64,000 nt of DNA from the NCBI RefSeq assembly GCF_005217455.1, contig NZ_SZPQ01000002.1, positions 186,001-250,000 of the forward strand, in the 5' to 3' direction. The notes beneath the pieces are model-generated. The model did no database searches, was not told the origin of the DNA, and worked only from the letters and a program-made list of their open reading frames with translations. Every line of letters begins with the position of its first letter. Position 1 is the stretch's first letter. Made by a program: the position numbers and the translations under genes. Below, piece by piece: positions 57,508 through 64,000 of the stretch. The stretch comes from Martelella alba (GTDB taxonomy: Bacteria; Pseudomonadota; Gammaproteobacteria; Enterobacterales; Enterobacteriaceae).

Positions 57508-59568
57508 TCACTCCACCGCCTTTTCCGCCAGGGATAAGATAAACGTGTATTCCATAGAAACCCCCTCGTAACCTTTGAAACGGCCCGATTTGCCGCCATG
57601 CCCGGAGTCCATATCGGTGCACAGCAGCAGCAGGTTATCGTCTGTCTTGTTGGCGCGCAGTTTGGCGACCCATTTGGCCGGTTCCCAGTATTGCACCTGG
57701 GAATCGTGCAAGCCGGTGGTCACCAGCAGATTGGGATAAGCCTGGGCCTTAACCTGATCGTAAGGGCTGTAGCTTTTCATATAATCGTAATAGGCCTTTT
57801 CCGCCGGGTTGCCCCATTCATCGTATTCGCCGGTGGTCAGAGGAATGGTCTCATCCAGCATGGTGGTCACCACATCGACAAAAGGCACTTGCGCCACGAC
57901 GCCCTTGAAGAGATCCGGCGCCATATTAATGACCGCGCCCATCAATAGCCCGCCCGCGCTGCCGCCCATGGCGAAGACCCGGCTTGCGTCGCCGCGGCCC
58001 TGGTCGATAAGGGCGCGGGTGACATCGATAAAGTCGTAAAACGTGTTCATTTTTTTAAACAGTTTGCCGTCTTCATACCACTGCTGGCCGAGTTCGCCGC
58101 CGCCGCGGACATGGGCCAGCGCATACACGAAACCGCGATCCAGCAAGCTAAGCCGGCTGGCGCTGAAATCCGGATCCATACTGCTGCCGTAAGAGCCATA
58201 GCCGTAGACCAGTAATGGGTTGGCGCCCGGCTGATAAAGATCCGTGCGGTACACCAGCGATACCGGCACCTCTACGCCGTCCCTGGCGGTGATCCACAGC
58301 CGCTCGCTACGGTACTGGCCGGCATCGAAATTTTTGACCCGCGATTGTTTGAGCATCTTGCGCTCGCCTGTGTCCATATTGATTTCGAACAGCGTGGTCG
58401 GCGTGGTCATGGACGAATAGCCGTACCGGAGCCAAACGGTCTGCGGATCGGGATTATAGGCAAGCCAGGTGACATATGTGGGGTCATCGAACGCGATCCC
58501 TTTCTCTTCGCCGCTTTGCCAATGGATCTGCCGCAAGCTGGTCAAACCCTGATGGCGCTCTTCCACCACCAGCCAGTCGCGAAACAGCGTGAAACTTTCC
58601 AGCACCACGTCCTCCCGCGCCGGGATAAGCGTCCGCCACGAGGTCTCATCCGCGGTTTCGCAACGATAGAGCGCGAAATTTTTACCCTCGCGGTTGGAAC
58701 GTAAATAGAAATGGCCCTGGTAGTGGTCCAGTGAATATTCGTGATCATGGCGCCGCGCCAGGAACCGCTGCGGCTTCGCGTTCGGGCAATCGGCGTCAAG
58801 CAACAGGATCTCGCCGGAAGTGGTGCTGCCCAGCGCGATGATAATGTAGCGCTCGGAAGTGGATTTATGCACGCTCACATAGAACGTGTCGTCGTTTTCC
58901 TCATAAATCAATTCGTCCGATTCAGTGGCCGTACCGACTTTATGCCGAAAGACCTGGTAAGGCAGCAGGGTCTTTTTATGTTTACGAACATAATAGATGT
59001 ATTGCGAATCATTAGTCCATTCAAAGCCAGACGAGGCATTTTCGATCACCTCCGGATACCATGAATCGCGCGCCAGGTTTTTAAAACGGATGCCGTACAG
59101 CCGGCGTGACAGGAAATCCTCAGCTGCGGCGACAATAGTATTGTCCGGACTGACATCCAATGATCCCATGGTGTAAAACTCGCTCTGTGCGGCGCGCTTG
59201 TTGCCATCCAGCAGGACTTCCCAAGGGGAGTCTACCCCCAGCGCCTCCGCCTGGCGGGTATACACCGCGTATTCATTGCCTTGTTCGTAACGGCTTTGGT
59301 AACGGTAGCCGCGTCGGACATAGGGAACGGAGCGATCCTGTTGCGGTATGCGTTCCACCATTTCGGTAAACAGGGTGTGCCGCAGTTCTTCATGGCCGGC
59401 CATCATTGCCTCGCCATAGGTATTTTCGCCGGCCAGGTAGGCCAATACCTCCGGGTCCTCGCGCTTGTCATCGCGCAGCCAATAGTAATCGTCCACCCGG
59501 CTGTCGTCATGCAGGGTGAGCGGATGAGGCCTTTTTTTGGCTATGGGGGGAAAAATCATAGGTTCCAT
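57508..59568 (-). CDS. ptrB: Oligopeptidase B
   Basis: Cytosolic serine peptidase that cuts short peptides after Arg and Lys. It has 686 residues, the E. coli length. The beta-propeller domain is followed by an alpha/beta hydrolase with the catalytic Ser in [10 protein letters not shown] and the His near residue 650 in [11 protein letters not shown]. The start ATG at 59568 is followed by [20 protein letters not shown]. Convergent with exoX, as in E. coli. Confidence 0.97.
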   Translation of the reverse strand: MEPMIFPPIAKKRPHPLTLHDDSRVDDYYWLRDDKREDPEVLAYLAGENTYGEAMMAGHEELRHTLFTEMVERIPQQDRSVPYVRRGYRYQSRYEQGNEYAVYTRQAEALGVDSPWEVLLDGNKRAAQSEFYTMGSLDVSPDNTIVAAAEDFLSRRLYGIRFKNLARDSWYPEVIENASSGFEWTNDSQYIYYVRKHKKTLLPYQVFRHKVGTATESDELIYEENDDTFYVSVHKSTSERYIIIALGSTTSGEILLLDADCPNAKPQRFLARRHDHEYSLDHYQGHFYLRSNREGKNFALYRCETADETSWRTLIPAREDVVLESFTLFRDWLVVEERHQGLTSLRQIHWQSGEEKGIAFDDPTYVTWLAYNPDPQTVWLRYGYSSMTTPTTLFEINMDTGERKMLKQSRVKNFDAGQYRSERLWITARDGVEVPVSLVYRTDLYQPGANPLLVYGYGSYGSSMDPDFSASRLSLLDRGFVYALAHVRGGGELGQQWYEDGKLFKKMNTFYDFIDVTRALIDQGRGDASRVFAMGGSAGGLLMGAVINMAPDLFKGVVAQVPFVDVVTTMLDETIPLTTGEYDEWGNPAEKAYYDYMKSYSPYDQVKAQAYPNLLVTTGLHDSQVQYWEPAKWVAKLRANKTDDNLLLLCTDMDSGHGGKSGRFKGYEGVSMEYTFILSLAEKAVE

Positions 59569-59822
59569 TCCTTAAATTCCGGATAAGAAACAGAGTGGCA
59601 CGAATATGCTTGGATGCCAAGCGTAGGCGGGAACATGTCCTTGTCCCGCAAAGGCTTCCGGCCGCCGGTAACCGGGCCGCCGACCGGCGGGAATGACGGC
59701 CAGCAGAGACTTGATAACCCGAGGCGATCATGGGCATGCCGATGTCGGCGACAGGCGTTGACCACGGCCGCCCGCCCCGGGCGACCGTTAAGCCAATCGG
59801 TTAGGGCGGGGAATGGCCGGGA

Positions 59823-60686
59823 TCACTTTTTCAGAGAATAACTGATCTCGCCTTTCTGGCAATCAAGGCTGACCTGATAGCTGCGATCGGCGGCGGCGCC
59901 ACGGACTTGCAGCGGAGCTTGCCAGTCATCGCCCGTACCGGTGACATCTTCCGGATTCACCCATGCCACGATGTTGTCGCTGCCCAACGCCTGCTTATCA
60001 TCCTCAAAGCGCGGAAAGCGATTTTCGGTGTAATCCTGTTTAATGAGATCCGCCACTTGTATCGCATTCAGATCGGGACAAGCCGACACTTTGAATGTTC
60101 TGACATCAGTGGCTTTGGCGGCGGGCTTGGTTTTATCGCTTTCTTTGGCGGTGGCCGCAGCCTTTTCAGCGTTTTTTTTCTGGGCGGATTTTACCGTGGT
60201 TTTTTCCGCGGAAGCAGATTTCTTTACCGGCTTTTCCGCCGGCGCGGGTTTTGACTCGGTCTTTTCCGCCGGCGCGGGTTTTGACTCGGTCTTTTCCGCC
60301 GGCGCGGGTTTCGCCGCCGGTTTTTCCACCGGCGCAGTCTTTTCAGCCCCAGCGGATCCGGCATTGTCCTGCGACGAGGACGGCGCCTTCTGGTCCGGTA
60401 CCGGCGCGATTTTCGCCGCGGGCGGTTTTGGCGAAGGCTGGGGCGTCGCCGGCACGGGCGGTACCGCGTTTTGACTGGTGGACGGCGTCGCGGAATTCTC
60501 GGAGGTCGGCGACGTGGCCTGGGATGTATCGGCAGCGGGTTGCGTCGCCGCAGACGCATCGGCCGATGCCGGCGCGGTCGACGACGACGTCCCGGTCGAG
60601 GGGGTCTGGAGCGCCGCGAGGACGTGAGGCGACAATAACAGTCCGAGTACTAACGCGCCTACCAGACCGGATCCCGATTTATGCAT
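59823..60686 (-). CDS. yebF: YebF-domain protein with a long Pro/Ala/Lys-rich insert
   Basis: The last 86 residues match E. coli YebF, a protein exported to the medium through OmpF, including the paired cysteines 73 residues apart (C203 and C276; E. coli same spacing) and AWVNPEDV, LQVRGAAADRSYQVSLDC. E. coli YebF has 118 residues; this one has 287. The extra part (about 25-195) follows a signal peptide and is low-complexity: Ser/Thr-rich first, then KPAPAEKTES repeats. The repeat is encoded by a 30-bp tandem unit. yebE and yebG are missing on either side. Confidence 0.88.
   Translation of the reverse strand: MHKSGSGLVGALVLGLLLSPHVLAALQTPSTGTSSSTAPASADASAATQPAADTSQATSPTSENSATPSTSQNAVPPVPATPQPSPKPPAAKIAPVPDQKAPSSSQDNAGSAGAEKTAPVEKPAAKPAPAEKTESKPAPAEKTESKPAPAEKPVKKSASAEKTTVKSAQKKNAEKAAATAKESDKTKPAAKATDVRTFKVSACPDLNAIQVADLIKQDYTENRFPRFEDDKQALGSDNIVAWVNPEDVTGTGDDWQAPLQVRGAAADRSYQVSLDCQKGEISYSLKK
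60231..60310. repeat. 30-bp tandem repeat inside yebF
   Basis: CTTTTCCGCCGGCGCGGGTT, then TTGACTCGGT, occurs perfectly at 60231-60260 and 60261-60290, with a third partial copy to 60310. Each unit encodes 10 residues. The copies are identical, so the expansion is recent. Confidence 0.92.
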
Positions 60687-60830
60687 AAAGCCTCCACTTG
60701 TACTGTTTATCTTTTTTTCAAGGTATGGGGTTGCGTCCTGTCGGGTTCGCTTCGGCGTCCGTATACGTGACCCTTTGCAAAACGCAATCTATTGATAATA
60801 GCCTGTGCCAAATCCCTTGAAAAAGGGATT

Positions 60831-60915
60831 TATACTTTAAGTATGTCGAGTTGCATCGCGGGGGCGAGCGGGCGCGGCCAACAAAGAGGCAACGTGAGGT
60901 ATGGCGAGTCTATCA
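60831..60915. repeat. TATAC-bounded palindromic repeat, copy I
   Basis: 85 bp, from TATACTTTAAGTATGTCGAG to TGAGGTATGGCGAGTCTA, with the GGGGCGAGCGGGCGCGGCCA centre also seen in the repeats before minC and at 48160. Confidence 0.65.
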
Positions 60916-61024
60916 GTTCGGCCATAAATCATAACGATTTATACGCGTCAGGCTTCTGGCCGACGTTGGGCCTGCCGGGTTCACGCTCAAAGGATCCGCC
61001 GACAGGTAACCCGTTCTGCTGCGC

Positions 61025-61040
61025 AGGCAAACGTTTTCGT
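61025..61040 (+). promoter_or_regulatory. PurR operator of purT
   Basis: AGGCAAACGTTTTCGT differs by one base from the PurR consensus ACGCAAACGTTTTCGT. It lies just before TATACT (61042-61047), a likely -10, so PurR would block the promoter. purT is a PurR target in E. coli. Confidence 0.78.
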
Positions 61041-61140
61041 TTATACTTTCGTGCCTTCAAATCGCCGCCTAGTCTGTTGCGCGAAGGTCCCGGCCTTCGC
61101 GTGATGACTGCGGACAAATTTATCAATCCAGGTGAAGAAA

Positions 61141-62319
61141 ATGCTAACCATAGGTACCGCTCTGCGTCCCGACGCCACCAAAGTGATGTTGCTGGGTTCC
61201 GGCGAGCTCGGCAAAGAGGTCGCTATTGAATGCCAGCGCCTGGGCGTGGAGGTGATCGCCGTCGATCGCTACGCCGATGCGCCGGCCATGCATGTCGCCC
61301 ATCGCGCCCATGTCATTAATATGTTGGACGGCGAGGAACTAAAAGCGGTGATTGAGCAGGAGCGGCCCGATTTTATCGTGCCGGAAATTGAGGCCATCGC
61401 CACCGATATGCTGGCGTCGCTCGAACAGCTCGGCCACCTCGTGGTGCCCTGCGCCCGCGCCACTTGTTTGACCATGAATCGCGAGGGCATCCGTCGCCTG
61501 GCGGCGGAAACGCTAGGCCTGCCCACGTCGCCCTATCGTTTCGCCGGCAACCGCGATGAATTCGCTGACGCGGCGGCGGCCATCGGTTTCCCGCTGTTCG
61601 TCAAACCGGTGATGAGCTCGTCCGGCAAGGGACAAAGTCTGGTCAGAGATCCCGCGTCATTGGATGACGCCTGGAAATATGCCCAACAAGGCGGCCGTGC
61701 CGGCGGCGGCAAGGTTATCGTCGAGGGGCTGGTCCGTTTTGATTTTGAGATCACCGTGCTGACCGTGAGCGCGGTGGACGGCATCCATTTCTGCCAACCC
61801 ATTGGCCATCGGCAGGAAGACGGCGATTATCGGGAATCCTGGCAACCTCAGCCAATGGGTCCGCTGGCCTGGCAACGGGCGTGCGATATCGCCGGACGGG
61901 TGGTCAGCGCCTTGGGCGGACGAGGGTTGTTTGGGGTCGAGCTGTTCGTGTGCGGCGATGAGGTGATTTTCAGCGAGGTGTCGCCCCGCCCCCACGATAC
62001 CGGCATGGTGACATTACTGTCGCAGGATCTGTCCGAGTTCGCCCTGCATGTCCGCGCTTTTCTGGGGTTGCCCATCGGCGGGATCCGGCAGTACGGGCCC
62101 ACCGCCTCCGCCGTCATACTGCCGGAGCTTAACAGCGATAATGTCCGGTTCGATGGATTGGAGCAGGCGTTGGCCTCCGGCCGGCAGATCAGACTGTTCG
62201 GCAAGCCGTCCATCAACGGTAAACGCCGGATGGGCGTGGCGCTGGCCGCGGCCGATACGGTGGAAGACGCCGTGAAGGAGGCGAAAACCGCTGCGGCCGC
62301 CGTCAACGCCCGCAGCTGA
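61141..62319 (+). CDS. purT: Formate-dependent GAR transformylase
   Basis: ATP-grasp enzyme that makes formyl-GAR from GAR, formate and ATP in purine synthesis. It has 392 residues, exactly the E. coli length, from the ATG at 61141 (AGGTGAAG upstream; a GTG at 61132 overlaps this site). The blocks [48 protein letters not shown] and [14 protein letters not shown] identify it. Convergent with eda. Confidence 0.97.
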   Translation: MLTIGTALRPDATKVMLLGSGELGKEVAIECQRLGVEVIAVDRYADAPAMHVAHRAHVINMLDGEELKAVIEQERPDFIVPEIEAIATDMLASLEQLGHLVVPCARATCLTMNREGIRRLAAETLGLPTSPYRFAGNRDEFADAAAAIGFPLFVKPVMSSSGKGQSLVRDPASLDDAWKYAQQGGRAGGGKVIVEGLVRFDFEITVLTVSAVDGIHFCQPIGHRQEDGDYRESWQPQPMGPLAWQRACDIAGRVVSALGGRGLFGVELFVCGDEVIFSEVSPRPHDTGMVTLLSQDLSEFALHVRAFLGLPIGGIRQYGPTASAVILPELNSDNVRFDGLEQALASGRQIRLFGKPSINGKRRMGVALAAADTVEDAVKEAKTAAAAVNARS

Positions 62320-62427
62320 CAATCCCCCCGGACGGGGGAATCTGCCTGTCGTCCATGGCGACGATGGACTAGCCGACAACCCGGCGGGTCAATTCCTGCC
62401 GGATGCCGGCGGGTACAGGGCCGCCGA

Positions 62428-63069
62428 TCAGGCTTTTGCGCCGGCGACGGCGTCTTTCGCCAGTTCGGTGATGCGCGCGTAGTCGCCCGCCTCCAGCGCG
62501 TCATTAGGCACCAACCAGGAGCCGCCGATGCACAAGACGCTTTTCAACGCCAGGTAATCACGGTAGTTTTTCGGCGAAATACCGCCAGTTGGGCAGAAAC
62601 GGATCTGGGAGAATGGGCCGGCAATCGCCTGAAGGGCTTTTACGCCGCCGTTGGCTTCCGCCGGAAAGAATTTGAATTCCCGCAAGCCGTAATCCATGCC
62701 GAGCATCAACTCAGAAACGGTAGCGATACCGGGAATAAGGGGGATGTTGCCCTCGACGGCGGCTTTCAGCAGCGGCTCGGTCACGCCGGGACTGATGGCG
62801 AACTGGGCGCCCGCGGCGGTGACTTCGGCCAACTGATTGACATTGGTCACGGTACCGGCGCCGACGATGGCTCCCGGTACGTCGTTGGCAATCGCGCGGA
62901 TGGCATCGACGGCGCAAGCGGTGCGCAACGTGACTTCCAGCACCCGCACCCCGCCGGCCACCAGCGCTTTCGCCAGCGGTACGGCCTGTTCCAGTTTATG
63001 GATAACGATGACCGGCACAACCGGACCCGCGGTCAAGATGGTTTCCGCGCTTGTTTTCCAGTTTTTCAT
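62428..63069 (-). CDS. eda: KDPG/KHG aldolase
   Basis: Splits 2-keto-3-deoxy-6-phosphogluconate into pyruvate and glyceraldehyde 3-phosphate. It has 213 residues, as in E. coli. E45, R49 and the Schiff-base lysine K133 (REFKFFPAE) are present. In E. coli edd lies between zwf and eda; here only 49 bp separate eda from zwf and edd is missing. Eda would then serve only KDPG made from hexuronates and pectin, in line with the retained kdgR. Confidence 0.96.
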   Translation of the reverse strand: MKNWKTSAETILTAGPVVPVIVIHKLEQAVPLAKALVAGGVRVLEVTLRTACAVDAIRAIANDVPGAIVGAGTVTNVNQLAEVTAAGAQFAISPGVTEPLLKAAVEGNIPLIPGIATVSELMLGMDYGLREFKFFPAEANGGVKALQAIAGPFSQIRFCPTGGISPKNYRDYLALKSVLCIGGSWLVPNDALEAGDYARITELAKDAVAGAKA

Positions 63070-63118
63070 TACGTGTTATCTCCTGTCTTGCCGATACGGC
63101 AACAATTATTGGGTTAAC

Positions 63119-64000
63119 TTATTCGAATTCGTTCCAGGAGCGGCCGTCGCGGGTGATCATGGCTACCGAGGCCACCGGACCCCAGGTGCCAGCCTGGTAG
63201 GGCTTCGGCGCATCGTTGTCCGCCGCCCAGGCCTCCATGATGGAGCCCACCCACTTCCAGGCTTCTTCCACTTCATCGCGGCGCACAAACAGGGCCTGGA
63301 TACCCCGCATGGTCTCCAGCAGCAGACGTTCATAGGCGTCCGCCAGATGTTCCTGGTTGAACGTTTCGGTGAAACTCAAGTCCAGTTTGGTGGTTTGCAG
63401 CCGATGCTTATGATCGAGTCCTGGGACTTTGTTAAGGATCTGGATATCCATCCCCTCGTCAGGCTGCAAACGGATGGTCAGTTTATTCTGCGGCAATTGT
63501 TGGTAGGAGTCGCGAAACAGATTGAGCGCCGGATTTTTGAAATAAATAACCACTTCGGAACATTTGGTCGGTAGTCGTTTGCCGGTGCGCAGATAAAACG
63601 GCACGCCGGCCCACCGCCAGTTATCGATATCCACCCGGATGGAAACGAAGGTCTCGGTATGGCTGCTCTTGTTCGCTCCGTCTTCCTCAAGATAGCCCGG
63701 CACTTTTTTGCCTTGCACGAAGCCAGCGGTATATTGTCCTCTCACGGTGGTGTCACGGACATTGGTATGATCGATACGGCGCAGTGAACGCAACACTTTG
63801 ACTTTCTCATCGCGGATACGGTCGGTGGTCAGATCGGACGGCGGCGACATGGCGATAATGGCCAGAATTTGCAACAGGTGGCTCTGGATCATATCGCGCA
63901 TCTGGCCGGCTTTGTCGAAATAACCCCAGCGGCCCTCGATGCCCACTTCTTCGGCGACGGTAATCTGCACCGAATCAATGGTGCGGTTATCCCAGTTGGT
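63119..64000 (-). CDS. zwf: Glucose-6-phosphate 1-dehydrogenase (C-terminal part)
   Basis: First enzyme of the oxidative pentose phosphate pathway. The last 293 residues of about 490 are present and the frame is open to the window edge. Blocks [28 protein letters not shown] and [16 protein letters not shown] are typical. Located just upstream of eda on the same strand and probably cotranscribed. Confidence 0.96.
   Translation of the reverse strand, partial: TNWDNRTIDSVQITVAEEVGIEGRWGYFDKAGQMRDMIQSHLLQILAIIAMSPPSDLTTDRIRDEKVKVLRSLRRIDHTNVRDTTVRGQYTAGFVQGKKVPGYLEEDGANKSSHTETFVSIRVDIDNWRWAGVPFYLRTGKRLPTKCSEVVIYFKNPALNLFRDSYQQLPQNKLTIRLQPDEGMDIQILNKVPGLDHKHRLQTTKLDLSFTETFNQEHLADAYERLLLETMRGIQALFVRRDEVEEAWKWVGSIMEAWAADNDAPKPYQAGTWGPVASVAMITRDGRSWNEFE

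Larger units (their letters stand above)
60687..61140. other. Intergenic region yebF-purT
   Basis: 454 bp with a TATAC-bounded repeat at 60831-60915 and the purT control region with a PurR box. No gene; yebG, which lies here in E. coli, is absent. Confidence 0.6.

Noticed and set aside
1-64000. CRISPR arrays, tRNA and rRNA genes
   Set aside because: No spacer-repeat arrays and no cloverleaf or ribosomal RNA signatures were seen.

Overview
The window is chromosomal DNA of an enterobacterium. Gene order and protein matches follow two Escherichia coli neighbourhoods: dadX-dadA-ycgB-fadR-dsbB-ycgNML-minCDE, then rnd-yeaY-tsaB-yoaA-pabB-nudL-sdaA-yoaE-manXYZ-yobD-mntP-rlmA-cspC-yebO-mgrB-kdgR-yebQ-htpX-prc-proQ-msrC-letAB-sdsR-yebYZ-ftnA-holE-exoX-ptrB-yebF-purT-eda-zwf. 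Many genes usually found in these stretches are missing (nhaB, fadD, yoaB, yobH, rsmF, yebV/yebW/pphA, yobA, yebE, yebG, edd), dadA is frameshifted, an IS630-type transposase is decayed, and palindromic TATAC-bounded repeats are scattered between genes. This mix of enterobacterial core, gene loss and repeats suggests a Sodalis-like lineage (Pectobacteriaceae/Bruguierivoracaceae). The placement is an inference from gene content, not from a phylogeny.

Layout. 1-7.5 kb: D-alanine catabolism (dadX partial, dadA broken), SpoVR-like ycgB, fadR, dsbB, ycgN/M/L. 7.6-9.6 kb: a repeat pair, then the minCDE division-site operon. 9.6-16.7 kb: RNase D, an outer-membrane lipoprotein, tsaB for tRNA t6A, the yoaHA helicase pair, pabB and nudL. 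17-23.8 kb: serine deaminase, yoaE and the mannose PTS manXYZ with a likely Mlc operator. 23.9-28.7 kb: a manganese riboswitch and mntP, rlmA, a PBP3 paralogue, a laccase-domain protein, and the yobF-cspC pair. 30-35.6 kb: an MBL-fold hydrolase, yebO, mgrB with a PhoP-box promoter, kdgR, yebQ, htpX. 35.9-43.3 kb: prc, proQ, msrC and the LetAB lipid-transport system.

43.3-53.6 kb is the accessory part. It carries a probable small RNA, a DUF697-like protein, several very small proteins (one AzuC-like inside a CRP-controlled transcript, one YmiA-like), a secreted protein built of short repeats, pagP, a 2-hydroxyacid dehydrogenase, a VirK-like protein, a Phd/Doc-type toxin-antitoxin pair, a decayed IS630 transposase and a P2-type integrase that ends 68 bp from the conserved small RNA gene sdsR. 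The sdsR locus is a known integration hot spot in Salmonella, so the right edge of this region is probably a prophage or island junction.

53.7-64 kb returns to core genes: yebYZ, ftnA, holE, exoX, ptrB, a yebF with a long low-complexity insert, purT behind a PurR box, and eda next to zwf with edd missing between them. No rRNA, tRNA or CRISPR array was seen.
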